Of a stretch of DNA of 64,000 nucleotides, positions 30,599-41,884 are shown one piece after another. Under the pieces are notes generated by a model, which worked only from the letters and a program-made list of their open reading frames with translations, did no database searches and had not been told where the DNA came from. Source of the stretch: Phylloscopus collybita (Eukaryota > Chordata > Aves > Passeriformes > Phylloscopidae); the NCBI GenBank assembly GCA_027886175.1, contig JAJNNQ010000019.1:17999501-18063500 (forward strand), read 5' to 3'. The translations under genes and the position numbers were made by a program. Position 1 is the stretch's first letter. Every line of letters starts with the position of its first letter.

Positions 30599-32066
30599 GG
30601 TGACACACCTGGCTGGTGGCACATCCACAGGGAGAGCGGCTCGGAATGCTGCTGGGTGGGCCGTGGCTGGTGGCAGAGGCGGGGCTGGTGACACCCTGGG
30701 GAGGTGGCCGGGCTCGCTGGGTTCCCTCCCGGCTCCTCAGCACCCCTGGGCTCCTTCAGCCACCCAAAAACGGGGTGGCAGCCCCAGCACCGGTGACCTG
30801 TGGAGGGATTTTGGGAGGCATCCCACCGCTGCCTGCGGACACCTATGGACACCTCGGTGCTGCTCCGGAGGGGCACAGGCGGAGGCCATCGGGTGGGGGC
30901 TCTCTTGTCCCACGGCTGTGTCGGGACGCGGGCTGGGGACACCGCGGGGGCTCTGCAGCCACAGCTCGGAGCCGCTGCCTCGAGATGGAGAGATACCGGC
31001 GGCGCCTCCGGGCCCTGGGTAAATTATCTCGCCTCGATGTTCATTAATCAACAATTCTTATGTAAACAGACACATCCCGAGCCTCTGCTTCCCGTCACCT
31101 TGGCAACAGCACAGAGCCGACCCTGGCTGGGGATGTGCTCCGGGATCCCACCTGGGCCACAGCCCTGCCTGCAACTTTTTGCCTCCCAGCTGCCTTTTCC
31201 TCCCACAAGGAGTCTTCAGGCCCCTGGACCTTCTCAGCATTGGGTCCTGGGCCTCACCATCACTGAATGCTGGACCTCGCTGTTGTGGGATCATTGACCA
31301 CTGTATCCTGGACCTTGGGATCCTGATGGATCCTGGGTCTCCCCATCATTAAATCCACATAATTTAATTCCGGACCTCTCCTTTTGCTGGATCCTGGACC
31401 TCCCAGCCGTGGGATCACGGTCCTCTCCAGCACTGGGTTCTGGAGCTCCCCATCTCCAGCAGCTGGAGCAGGGGAGCAGCAGGCTGGCTGGCACCACGTG
31501 CGTGGCCAGGACCTGGAGGGCACATCCCACAGGGATGGGTGCTGGGCACAGGAATTCGGCAATTCCCCAGAGCCAGGGCTGGGCAACGACCACGGGGTGC
31601 ACCCCTGAGCCCCTCCCCAGCCACCCATCCCCTCCCCAGGCTTGCAGGAGAGCTGGCACCCAGTCTGTCTGGGGGCAGGAAGGGAGGTGAGGCACAGGAG
31701 CCCCACCAGAGCTCTCAGGGAGGATTCTCTTGGCAGCACGTGGCAGCTGATGGCAGCACACAGGCAGGAAAGGCAGGAGGGTGTGGATTGGACATTTGGG
31801 GGTTTATTTGGGGGTTTATTTGGGGGTCTCACACCGGGGGGCTCCTACAGGAGAGAGGGAGAGGGAGAAAGAGGGGAAGAGTGAGAAAGGGGGAGGGAGA
31901 GGGGGCAAGAGCAAGAGGCCCAAGAGCAAGAGGAGCAAGCAAGCAGCCTCTCCTCGTGTCCTCAGTTTAAAAGTTCTTTTCCAGCTCAGGGGCAGACCCA
32001 AGGCTCAGCCCAGTGGGACACTGAGGGTAGGAGGGGTTGGGTAACAATTGGGTTACGATGGATGGC
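30599..32066. other. unique sequence with small repeats and one FOX-site patch
   Basis: AT-rich patch 31012-31085 with TGTAAACA (31062-31069), a FOX consensus, beside TTCATTAATCAACAATTC. A degenerate GGATCCTGGACCT-type repeat covers about 31270-31450. A 12-bp GGGGGTTTATTT repeat of three copies lies at 31796-31832, followed by an AG-rich stretch to 31935. No gene seen. Confidence 0.45.
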
Positions 32067-32382
32067 TGTTGTATCCCTCTGGGGATTGGTTTACCCCAAA
32101 AGGAACCCCAAAGCCTGTAACTATGTAAGTTTGACCCTACCTTCTCCCCTATTTCTGACCAATTGGCTCAGTGCCAGCCATCTGTCCTGGGACAGTGGGT
32201 CTGGATAAACCCCTGCTCTTCCTTGTTCATTCTCTTTCCCCCTGGGACCCCTTCAAGAATAAAACCTTGGAACACTCCTAGGTAAGGAGCCTCTTTTGGG
32301 TCTCTTTCCCTATCTTGAAGTATTCTTTTCCCAGAATCTGAGCTAACAGCCAGCAAGGAGGGCAGAGGGAGAGATTACTTCA
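32067..32382 (+). mobile_element. solo LTR, family beta, copy 2
   Basis: 316 bp from TGTTGTATCC to ATTACTTCA. Flanks GATGGC (32061-32066) and AATGGC (32383-32388) are a 5-of-6 TSD. It carries an AATAAA upstream of CCTTGGAACAC. ERVK-like by TSD length. No internal region. Confidence 0.88.
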
Positions 32383-32689
32383 AATGGCAGCTTAGGGGGT
32401 GGTTTACAACAACTTAGCAATCGTACATGTTGAGGGGAGAACAGAACCACTTAGGGAAAATGAATCACCACACCCGCTGATCCCTGTCCGGATGGTCTCT
32501 CTGGGAAGCCCTCACAGGGGATATCTTGTCCTCTCTCCAGACAAAAGCAGGTCCCTGAGGTGTCTCAGGGTGCAGCAGGAGCTGCCGGAGCAGCAGGGCC
32601 CTGCTGCCCCCCGGGGCTGCCCCCCAGCAGGACAGCTCCGGCAGGGAGTGGGAAAGCCCTGCATGGGAGCTGAGAGAAGCCAGAGGAGC
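32383..32689. other. unique sequence, no gene seen
   Basis: Mixed composition. Nothing recognised. Confidence 0.45.
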
Positions 32690-32990
32690 CCAAGGCATTT
32701 AAGGTTGAAGAGAAATGTTAAAGACAGCAGGAAAAGCAAACATTAGTGGTAGCCATGCGGCTGAGGGGAATGGGAAGGGCTTTTACAAATATATCAAGGG
32801 GAAAAGGAAATACTGGAGAGTCAAGACAAAGTAGGCCCATTAATAAATGAGGAAGGATATTAAATTAATGATGATTCTCAAATGGCTGAGTTAGTGAACT
32901 ACTTATTGAGAGCTGCCTTTAACAAGAACAACAAGGCAAAGTGGCTGAGACAATCAGAAAGCAGCCAGGGATGCTGGAATTGTCCTACAT
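32690..32990 (+). mobile_element. CR1 LINE internal fragment
   Basis: A-rich + strand text resembling the part of CR1 upstream of the common 3' end (CTTTTACAAATATATCAAGG, GTAGGCCCATTAATAAATGA, then a stretch encoding an ACTTATTGAGAGCTGCC word). The coding frame is decayed. It is the only CR1 piece here from this more 5' region. Confidence 0.65.
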
Positions 32991-33707
32991 GGAGCAAGGG
33001 GAAGGGGACAGCTGGGCTGCAAGCCTGGGGTGCCAAATCCCAGGGCTGGGCATCCCATCCATCTCTTCCCTGGCAGGAGCACGGGGAACGAGTGTCTGGA
33101 GCAGCTGATGCTTGGCAGAAGGCCCAGAGTGAGTCAGGGGTCTGGGGGGACCCTGGCTCCTGCCTTGGAGCGGGATGGGAGCACGGAGCTGGAAGGGAGA
33201 GTCCCCAAGTGCAGCCCCTGCTGTGTGGATCCGGGCTTGGAGCTGCCAGGGAACAGCTCCCGTGGAGCTGCCCTGAAAGGAGGAGAGGGAAGGGCTTCAG
33301 GGAGCTGGGTCAGAGCTCTCCTGGCTCATTCCAGTCTGTCCTTGGAAAATCAGCCCCTCCAAGCTGCCCTGCTGTTGTTAATCCTCCTTTCCATTTGCAC
33401 TGGATCAACCGGTGGCTGCCCAGCCCTGTTCCTGCAGGGAAAGCTCTGGGAAGGAGAATTTCTGTCCTAAAAGAGAGAAATCCCCAAACACCCTCAGCTG
33501 CTGTGGGCTGTCAAGAGGTGAAATCAGGGCAGGATTGATCCCTGCTGGTGCACCCCCTGGGCACTGAGGATCAATTCCCTGAGGGATGGCTGGGACAGGG
33601 TCCCACCTGCTGCAGGTGTCCCTGTCTGTGGGTGCACGTCCCAAACACCGGGAACGAGTTTGGTGTCCTTGGGGTGTCCTTGGATGGTCCTGCGGGGTGG
33701 GATGGGG
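32991..33707. other. unique sequence, no gene seen
   Basis: An open frame of 218 codons covers 32882-33538 on the + strand but starts inside the CR1 fragment and shows no domain. Confidence 0.45.
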
Positions 33708-34193
33708 TGGGAGGGGATGGGATGGGATCAATGGGATGGGATGGGATCAATGGGATCAATGGGATCAATGGGATCAATGGGATCAATGGGATGGGATCAG
33801 TGGGATGGGATCAATGGGACCAATGGGATCAGTGGGATGGGATCAATGGGATCAATGGGATGGGATGGGATGGGATGGGATGGGATCAGTGGGATAGGAT
33901 GGGTTGGGATGGGATCAATGGGATCAATAGGATCAATGGGATGGGATGGGATGGGATGGGATGGGATGGGATGGGATGGGATGGGATGGGATGGGATGGG
34001 GTGGGATGGGATGGGATGGGATGGGATGGGATGGGATGGGATGGGATGGGATGGGATGGGATGGGATGGGGTGGGATGGGATAGGATGGGATCAGTGGGA
34101 TGGGATCAGTGGGATGAGATCAATGGGATGGGATGGGATGGGATGGGATCAGTGGGATGAGATCAGTGGGATGGGATGGGATGGAATGGATGC
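33708..34193. repeat. (GGGAT)n with GGGATCAAT variants
   Basis: Pentamer GGGAT (as GATGGGATGG) interspersed with 9-mers GGGATCAAT and GGGATCAGT. A nearly pure pentamer block covers 33938-34080. The array at 63537-63835 has the same two motifs on the opposite strand. Confidence 0.97.
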
Positions 34194-34409
34194 AGATCCT
34201 CAGCAGGGCTGGACAGAGATGTGAGACCTCTCCTAAAACCCTGGGGCTCGGCAAACCCCACCCAGCTCCTCCTGCCCTGCCTGGAGGAGGTGAAGGAGCC
34301 CCGGGGCTGCAGAGGGATGAGGGATGATCCTTCCCTTTGCCCAGCACACCGGGAGCTGCCTGGTGCCTGTGCCCAGCCGGGAGCACATCCCGTGGCCAGG
34401 CCATCTGAC

Positions 34410-34620
34410 AAAGGGCTCTGTGGGGGACAATGTCCGGGAAACGAGGGCCCTTGTCAATGTTTTATGGGCCCGGGGCTCCCCAGGGTGTGTTTACGGGGCA
34501 GTAAATGAAAGCACTCAGCCAAGTGACATTTGTGTTCTGCAAATGCGATTATTATGCATGATTAGCAGCCAAGTGCACTGCAAAACCCACACTGGCGGGC
34601 GCGGGAGGGGCTCCGCGCCC
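34410..34620. promoter_or_regulatory. candidate conserved element with 10-mer repeated 50 bp apart
   Basis: CAGCCAAGTG occurs at 34516-34525 and 34566-34575, exactly 50 bp apart. CAAGTG is the core of NK2-class homeodomain sites. Between them lie CTGCAAATGCG (octamer-like) and TTATTATGCATGATTAGC. Unique and AT-rich. Regulatory function inferred. Confidence 0.42.
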
Positions 34621-34839
34621 CGGGGGGATCCCGTTCCCCACAAAAACCTCTTCACGGGACAGCAGCGAGGATGGGCCGAGCTCCAGCACCGGCAGAGAGC
34701 CCGGCACCGCCCCGCTGCCCCTCGGCCCGTGCTTCCCCGATCCTTGCCCGCTGGAGAGGGGCCGGGCCAGCCCAGGAGTTCAAAGATTCCCTTCGCAGCT
34801 GCCAGCCCGGCTTTCCAGAGGAATGCGTCCAAACCCACT

Positions 34840-34985
34840 TTTTAGCTTTAATTATTTATCTGTAACCAATTTGGCAGGAAAACCAATTAAACGAGTGGGT
34901 GATTAATGACCCGCTGATTTGCGCAGGTACATAATTTAAATGTCTATATAATATCCAAGCACATTCTGGAGATGCTTTGACGGCT
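34840..34985. promoter_or_regulatory. AT-rich island, candidate conserved element
   Basis: TAGCTTTAATTATTTATCTG, two CCAAT words (about 34866 and 34882), GTGATTAATGACC and ATAATTTAAATGTC in an otherwise GC-rich setting. No transposon recognised. Confidence 0.38.
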
Positions 34986-35191
34986 GGGGTCAGTCCCTGG
35001 CTGCTGGATGAGGGTTTGGGAGGGTCGGCCCTCGGTGAACCAGTGCTGGAGCACTCCACTCTTCCCAGCAGCCCCAGGAGCACAGGAGGACTCTTCATCC
35101 CAGAAATCCCACTTGGACTTTCTCCCTGGCCTGTGCTGTGCCCATCACGTTCCCTTTGCCAGTGTTTCTTGCTGGGAAAGCTGTCCCGGAT

Positions 35192-35494
35192 TGTTGTATT
35201 CCCTTTGGTATCCCCTCCCTGTGAAACCCTACCTGTCCCTTGACTCTGACCTATGGCCTTTGGCCATAGGTAACCCCACCCCCTACCCTGAAATGCATAA
35301 AACCCCCTTTCCCTCCAGGGTTGCTCTCTCTTTTGCCCTGGGATCCCCTTCTTGGAATAAAGCCTTGGAACACATCTCAGGGTAAGAGCCTCCTTTGGTT
35401 TTATGTCCCTATCCTGAGGTTTCCCCTCACCCTAACCTCCCTAAATCTAAGCTAGCAGCTGATCTCGGGGGGCTGAGAGAAGGGGATCACTTCA
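35192..35494 (+). mobile_element. solo LTR, family beta, copy 3
   Basis: 303 bp from TGTTGTATTC to ATCACTTCA with perfect 6-bp TSDs CCGGAT (35186-35191 and 35495-35500). CATAAAA at 35296 and AATAAA at 35356 are 60 bp apart, the usual U3/R layout. ERVK-like by TSD length. Confidence 0.93.
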
Positions 35495-36004
35495 CCGGAT
35501 GGGGAGGAGCTGGTGGGGCAGAGGAGGATGCTGCTCGCTGGGAAAAGGGCCCTGTGGCAGGAGGAGACAGGCTGGAGCTGATGTCACAGTGTCCCCTTCG
35601 GGCAGGGCAGGGACAGTGCTCACACCTCAAGCTGGGCACAGATCGGGGTTGTCACCACCCAGAGCCACCCAGGCTCTTCCCTCCCAGCATCCCTGTTCTC
35701 CTTCAGAGAGGGAGGTGTCCCATCCTTCCCCCTGTGGCACTGCCTGGGAGGTGGGCGGCTCTGCAAACAGCCCCCTGGACATCCCTGGTGCCACCAGGCT
35801 GTGTGACACCTCGGTGTCCCCTGGCACTGGGTCCCAGAGGGACAGGCTGTGGTGCACAGCAGCATTTCCAGGCCTTTTCTCCACTGCTGGGGCGAGTCAG
35901 GGCCGAGACCCCAAAGCCTCTCTGTGCCCCTGCCTGGCTCAGGCAGGCTGGGGATGGAGCTCCCCAGGGGAACGGGGAGGAGCAGGGACTGGGCCCTTTG
36001 CTGA
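35495..36004. other. unique sequence, no gene seen
   Basis: GC-rich. Nothing recognised. Confidence 0.48.
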
Positions 36005-36180
36005 GACAGAAAATGGTAAAATCCATTAATCTTCAGCAGCACAATTCACCGTGCAAAACAAGAAGAGGAAAAGAGACACCTCATTTGTTATCAGGTGCAT
36101 TGTGAGAGTCAGGTTCTTTAATTATCTCACCAAATTCTACAGCCCATTCATCAAGTGCCACCACCAGGCTGCCGAGATTG
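36005..36180. promoter_or_regulatory. AT-rich island, candidate conserved element
   Basis: GGTAAAATCCATTAATC, CATTTGTTATCAGGTGC and CTTTAATTATCTCACC words in an AT-rich unique block. No element or frame recognised. Confidence 0.35.
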
Positions 36181-36349
36181 CCACCCACAGACCATCTGGG
36201 CCCTGCCAGGGAGCTGCCAGCCCCCGGGCACGGTGTCCTGCAGGCACAGGGGGATGCTCCTCATCCCCTGGAACCCCCTCAGGGCTCCCTGTCTGGGAAT
36301 TCACCTCCTGCCTGCACGGGCAGCCCAGCACTGCCCTGGTGTGCAGTGG

Positions 36350-36535
36350 TGGGATGACAGAGTCATGGAATATTCTGGCTTGGAAGGGACCCTCAGGGAT
36401 CATTGATCCACCTCCTGTCCCTGCACAGCCCCAACAGTCCCAGCCTGTGCCTGAGAGCGTGGCTCAAACGCTCCTGGAGTTCTGGCAGCCTTGGGCTCAT
36501 TCCCTGGGCAGCCTTGTCCCCTGCGTGGAGAGGTG
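36350..36535 (-). mobile_element. CR1 LINE 3' end, second subfamily
   Basis: GTCATGGAATATTCTGGCTT then GGAAGGGACCCTCAGGGATC and GCTCAAACGCTCCTGGAGTT. Same subfamily as 7228-7500. 5'-truncated. Confidence 0.88.
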
Positions 36536-36599
36536 ACAGCCAGGCCAGGGACATCGCTGTGTCCATCAGGGTTCGTGGAAAAGAGGGAGAGTTTCTTTT

Positions 36600-36882
36600 T
36601 CCACAGGCTGGCAGTGATAGGATGAGGGGGAGCGGCTTTGGACTAAACCAGGAGGAATTCAGGTGGGATCCTGGGCAGGAATTGTTCCCTGGCAGGGTGG
36701 GCAGGGCTGGCACAGGGTGCCCAGAGCAGCTGTGGCTGCTCCTGGATCCCTGGCAGTGCCCAAGGCCAGGCTGGACACTGGGGACAGCCTGGGACAGTGG
36801 GAGGTGTCCCTGCCCATGGCTGGGGTGGCACTGGGTGGGATTTAAGGTCCCACTCTGGGATTCCATGGCTCTGTGACACGGC
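36600..36882 (+). mobile_element. CR1 LINE 3' end, plus strand
   Basis: Reads in the sense direction: GCTGGCAGTGATAGGATGAG, then GCAGGAATTGTTCCCTGGCA, CTGGGACAGTGGGAGGTGTC, and the 3' end GGATTCCATGGCTCTGTGAC. It faces the minus-strand CR1 at 36350 head to head with about 65 bp between. Confidence 0.9.
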
Positions 36883-37212
36883 AGCGTTCCCAGGGAGAGG
36901 CCAGAGGAGGTGATCGGGAGCAAGGTCCTCGGGAATTGCTGTGGGATGAGGGAATCACCTCCCACCCCAGGGAAGGGCCTGGGACTTGCCCAAAATGGGG
37001 CTGATGTGGCTGCAAAGCCCTCCCAGCTCCCGGTGCCTTTGGCTTCATCCAGGCTGCAGCTGAAGCTCCCCCTCCTTCCCACCTTCCCCCATCCAGCAGC
37101 CACAGCCCTGCCCCACCAGCTGGCAGCTCCCTGGGGATTTGGGGATCCCTGGTTCCCTCTGGCACAGCTCCAGGCAGGCCTGGCCCAGCACCCCTGGCCA
37201 GGGGCAGCAGGG
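36883..37212. other. unique sequence, no gene seen
   Basis: GC-rich. Nothing recognised. Confidence 0.5.
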
Positions 37213-37465
37213 GATGGAATGGAATGGAATGGAATGGAAAGGAAAGGAAAGGAAAGGAAAGGAAAGGAAAGGAAAGGAAAGGAAAGGAAAGGAAAGGAAA
37301 GGAAAGGAAAGGAAAGGAAAGGAAAGGAAAGGAAAGGAAAGGAAAGGAAAGGAAAGGAAAGGAAAGGAAAGGAAAGGAAAGGAAAGGAAAGGAAAGGAGA
37401 AAGGAAAGGAAAACGGAAAGGAAAAAGGAAAGGAAAGGAAAAAGGAAAGGAAAGAAAGGAAAGGG
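37213..37465. repeat. (GGAAA)n purine microsatellite
   Basis: Four to five GGAAT units, then about 33 near-perfect GGAAA units, then a degenerate tail with GGAGAAA and AAAACGG. Mostly purine on the + strand. Confidence 0.98.
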
Positions 37466-38114
37466 GCCTGAGGTACTGAGAGGGTGGGAGCCTGTCTGGG
37501 ATACATCAAAAGTGAAGCTGGAGCGGTTTTTGTGTGAGCAAAGAGAGCTGGGCCCCAGGGGAGATCCCTGCCGCGATAAATGATCCATCTGGAGAAATCC
37601 AGGAAGGCCAGAGGTGGCTGCACCCCAGGGGTGTGTGGGAGGTGTGGGGTGCACAGCCCTGGGCCCCGCTGTCCCCAGGCAGGGCTGCTCCTCCTCCACC
37701 CTCTGCCACTGCCCTCCAGAGCCCCTGGGGGAGCATCCCAGATCCTGGAAACTGCGGATGGAGCCCAGGAGCTGGGCTGGGAGTCCTCAGGGAGGGCTGG
37801 ACCAGGATGCTGTCCCCGTCACCTTCCCTCAAAGCTCCTGGGAGGAAAAGTGGTTCCGGTCCATCTGGAGTCCAGATCGACTGGGCTGGGTGAGTAATCT
37901 GGGAGTGGGAGGGAAGGCAGACATCTCCTGCAATTCCCAGCAGCGAGGAGGAGAGAACAGACTATCCTGGGAGCACAGATGGAGCAGGGAGAGGGGGCTG
38001 GGATTCCCAGGCCTCTGCTTCATCCCTTTTCCAGGGAGGAACCACGGGGCCCTGAGCCTGGGTGATGCCCCACGGCACAGCTCTGCAGTGGCACTTCAGC
38101 TGGAGCAATGCCTG
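37466..38114. other. unique sequence, no gene seen
   Basis: GC-rich. Nothing recognised. Confidence 0.5.
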
Positions 38115-38541
38115 GGGAGTGGGATGTGCCCGAGGAGAAAGGATCAGGAGCGGGATGTGCCCAAGGAGCAGGGATCAGGAGCAGGATGTGTCCCAGGAAC
38201 AGGGATCAGGAGCAGGATGTGCCTGAGGAGCAGGGATCAGGAGCGGGATGTGCCCTAGGAACAGGGATCAGGAGTGGGATGTGTCCCAGAACAGGGATCA
38301 GGAGCAGGATGTGCCCAAGGAGCAGGGATCAGGAGCAGGATGTGTCCCAGGAACAGGGATCAGGAGTGGGATGTGCTTGAGGAGAAAGGATCAGGAGCAG
38401 GATGTGCCCAAGGAGCAGGGATCAGGAGCGGGATGTGTCCAAGGAACAGGGACCAGGAGCAGGATGTGCCCAAGGAACAGGGACCAGGAGCAGGATGTGC
38501 CCAAGGAACAGGGATCAGGAGCAGGATGTGCCCAAGGAGCG
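38115..38541. repeat. 31-bp minisatellite
   Basis: About 13 units carrying GGGATCAGGAGCAGGATGTG plus CCCAAGGAGCA or CCCAGGAACA. Several unit variants alternate. Confidence 0.95.
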
Positions 38542-38738
38542 GGTAGTGTCCGTCTCACCCCCAACCCTGCGCTCGGTGACTTTGGGACAGGGACACGGAG
38601 CTGCCACGTGGTGTGCTCCACTCAGACGTGGCCCACGGGGATGTGATATCCCGAGGGGAATGCTCTGTCTCCTCCAGCCTGGGCTGCAGTGGCAACGTGA
38701 TGCAGAAGCCAAGTGTCTTTTTTGCTATGAATATTTCT

Positions 38739-38784
<46 letters not shown>

Positions 38785-39532
38785 GTCAAACGAAAACATT
38801 TCTGCGGGGAATGGCTGTGACTGATTACATTTGTCAGGGTTTTTATCAAGCAATTGAAAGAGCCGGAGATTTTTTGGAAACCAAATAAGTGAAATATTCT
38901 GGCCGGTCAGAATTGTTTCCAGTAAAAAAAAAAAATCCCCGGAAAAACGCAGCGAGGAAACGCTTGTAGAAAATTTTGTGGTGGGAATTAAAATGTGTGT
39001 GTGTGGCTTTTTTTGGTTTTTTGTTTTTTTTTTTTTCCAAGGGAAAACAGCTCCAGGGAAAATAAATTTCTCAGCACCATTTGATGGAGGGATGCTGAAG
39101 GCATCTTCCCATGGGGTGCCAGGCCGGGGGCAGCGGGCCCAGCTCTTGTCCTTGCTGCAGAATGGCTGCACTTTTCCCCCAAAATGTCACCCCTAGGCCA
39201 TAGGGGTGGGAGGAGGGTTCCAGGAGCAGCGTGGTCTCCCCTGCACAGCGGAGGGGATGTGCTGAGGAGCCCCAGGACAGCTCAGGAGGTGCCTCAGGAA
39301 CGGGATGTACAGGAAACGGGGTGCTGAGAGGATCTGTGCCACGCCCCGGGCAACCCTGTGCCAGGAGGAGGCAACGATCCGGCTGCACCTCGCCTTGGGC
39401 GTCCCCAAAACATGGGGGCAGCTAAACAGGGTTAAAATATTCCTCAGAACCAGGCCTGAACCTGCGGGGAAGGGACGTGGAGCAGGAGGTGCTGGAGGCA
39501 GAGCTGGGATCATCACCGAGCCCGCTGTGGCT
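38542..39532. other. unique sequence with AT-rich block and poly-T
   Basis: A 43-base poly-T at 38741-38783, then an AT-rich unique block to about 39100 (ATTACATTTGTCAGG, TTTTATCAAGCAATTG, an A-run at 38924, a T-rich run at 39008-39038). It may be a regulatory island or an old retrocopy in minus orientation. No gene recognised. Confidence 0.4.
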
Positions 39533-40652
39533 TGGGATCCCTGCATCCTTTTGGGATCCCTGCATCCTTTTGGGATCCCTGCATCCTTTTGGGATCCATG
39601 CACCCTTTTGGGATCCATGCACCCTTTTGGGATCCCTGCATCCTTTTGGGATCCCTGCATCCTTTTGGGGATCCCTGCATCCTTTTGAGATCCCTGCATC
39701 CTTTTGTGATCCATGCATCCTTTTGGGGATCCATGCATCCTGTTGGGGATCCCCGCATCCTTTTGGGGATCCATGCATCCTTTTGGGATCCCTGCATCCT
39801 TTTGAGATCCCTGCATCTTTTGGGATCCCTGCATCCTTTTGGGATCCATGCACCATTTGAGATCCCTGCATCCTTTTGGGATCCCTGCATCCTTTGGGGA
39901 TCCCTGCATCCTTTTGAGATCCCTGCATCTTTTGGGATCCCTGCATCCTTTTGGGATCCCTGCATCCTTTTGAGATCCCTGCATCCTTTTGGGATGCCTG
40001 CATCCTTTTGGGATCCCTGCATGCTTTTGAGATCCCTGCATCTTTTGGGATCCCTGCATCATTTTGGGATCCCTGCATCTTTTGGGATCCCTGCATCCTT
40101 TTGTGATCCATGCACCCTTTTGGGATCCCTGCATCTTTTGAGATCCCTGCATCTTTTGGGATCCCTGCATCCTTTTGGGATCCCTGCATCCTTTTGGGGA
40201 TCCCTGCATCCTTTTGGGATCCCTGCATCCTTTTGAGATCCCTGCATCTTTTGGGATCCCTGCATCTTTTGGGATCCCTGCATCCTTTTGGGGATCCCTG
40301 CATCCTTTTGGGATCCCTGCATCTTTTGGGATCCCTGCATCTTTTGGGATCCCTGCATCCTTTTGTGATCCATGCACCCTTTTGGGATCCCTGCATCTTT
40401 TGAGATCCCTGCATCTTTTGGGATCCCTGCATCCTTTTGGGATCCCTGCATCCTTTTGAGATCCCTGCATATTTTGGGATCCCTGCATCCTTTTGGGATC
40501 CCTGCATCCTTTTGAGATCCCTGCATCCTTTTGGGATGCCTGCATCCTTTTGGGATCCATGCATCCTTTTGAGATCCCTGCATCCTTTTGGGATCCCTGC
40601 ATCCTTTTGAGATCCCTGCATCATTTTGGGATCCCTGCATCCTTTTGGGATC
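39533..40652. repeat. 19-bp minisatellite, GGGATCCCTGCATCCTTTT
   Basis: About 58 units over 1.1 kb. Unit variants: GAGATCC for GGGATCC, CATGCATCC or CATGCACCC, a one-base longer GGGGATCC and a two-base shorter CATCTTTT. Most units hold a GGATCC (BamHI) site. Variant types recur in blocks, showing multi-unit duplication. Frames on the minus strand are open for over 400 codons only because of the repeat. Confidence 0.98.
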
Positions 40653-41390
40653 TGGGCCGTGCTCCCCAGGGCTCCTGCAGCAGTTTTTTTGGCCTCCTTG
40701 TCTCTAAGCTGCCTGTGTCCCTGGTGTGGCCTGGACCGGGCTGATCCCTGACCCCGGCACAGGCTGAGCTCTGTGCGGAACGAGCTGAGCTCTCCGGGTT
40801 AAAAATAGCTCATGACCATGCAAATCTGCGGCTGGATGTTCCTGCAGCTGCAGAGAGGTGCTGGCAAAGCTGGCAGAGGAGCCCTGCCCAGACATTCCCA
40901 CCTGGAATTTGCAACGCACGGGCTGCTGGCACCTGCTGGGACGGGGGGCGTTTTTTGGGTGGCTGAGGCTGGGAGAGGGTGGATCAGGGTGGTGAGGGGA
41001 GGCAGATTCCCTGTGGATCCCTGGGAAAGCTCCCAGGAGGAGGAGATGGCTCTGGGAGGGGGGCTGAGCACCCTTCCCAGCATCGCTCCTGTGGGTGCTG
41101 GAGGTGGGCACCCCTGAATCCAGCAGCACCGGGATGGGGAATAACAGAGCCAGCACCGCCACGGCTCCCAGGGAGCTCTGAACATTCCAAAAACGCCATC
41201 CCGGGAGCTGGGCTGAGCAGCTGCTGGGAGCCAGCCGGGTTCCCCACCCCCGGAACGCCTGGCTGCCCCGTGCCCCCGAGAAAAAGCCATTTGCCATCGC
41301 TGCTGCAACCCTGTGCATGTCAGAAATACGGCTCCTGCGGGCACAGCTCCAGTCAGGAAGAGCCAGAGCACTCCACGGGCAGAGAGAGTC
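40653..41390. other. unique sequence, no gene seen
   Basis: GC-rich. A short patch GGTTAAAAATAGCTCATGAC lies near 40798-40817. Nothing else recognised. Confidence 0.48.
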
Positions 41391-41745
41391 ATGTGAAAAA
41401 TGCTCTTGTTCCCTCTTAAGATGCTTGGAAGCAGCCTGAGGGCTTTAGCACTGTGCCGCTTTGGTTTAAGTTTCTCTAATGAGGTTTGCCTTCTATTACT
41501 GTCAGGGAACATTTTTCATTGTTGAAGCCACTGTAAATGCAAAGCCTTAAAAATGAGTTTCCATTTCAGATCTGACAGCTCAGCTGCTAATGTAAAATAG
41601 AGAAAAACCACAGATCAGGCTGCCTTTTAGTGCAATTAGCCCTCCAAATGGAGCAATTTACATTGGCACACTTGTGTATCTTCCTGCAGAAGGCAGGCAA
41701 AAAAGCCTCATTACTTAAGCGCAGACCTTTATGAGCAGAAATGAG
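41391..41745. promoter_or_regulatory. AT-rich island, candidate conserved element
   Basis: A 350-bp AT-rich unique block with TTTAAGTTTCTCTAATGAGG, CTGCTAATGTAAAATAG, GTGCAATTAGCCC and GAGCAATTTACATTGGC. No transposon or frame recognised. It is among the longest such islands in the window. Confidence 0.42.
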
Positions 41746-41884
41746 GGGAAGAGAGGAAAAACACACCAGGGCTGGGAGCGCCGGGCTGTGCCTCCTCCTT
41801 GCGTGCCGACATGCCGGGGAGACGCGGGGCTGGGCCGGGAGCGCCGGGCTGCCTCTGGATTCACACACGGAGCTGCCTTTCCTC

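Noticed and set aside
32882..33538. 218-codon plus-strand frame as a possible gene
   Set aside because: It starts inside a CR1 fragment, has no domain, and has no conserved start context.
39193..40602. Open frame of 469 codons on the minus strand with a repeated KRMQGSQKDAGIPK-type text
   Set aside because: The 19-bp array cycles through all frames without stops. No non-repeat domain is attached.
39533..40652. CRISPR-like array
   Set aside because: Units are contiguous with no unique spacers, and the genome is clearly a vertebrate's.
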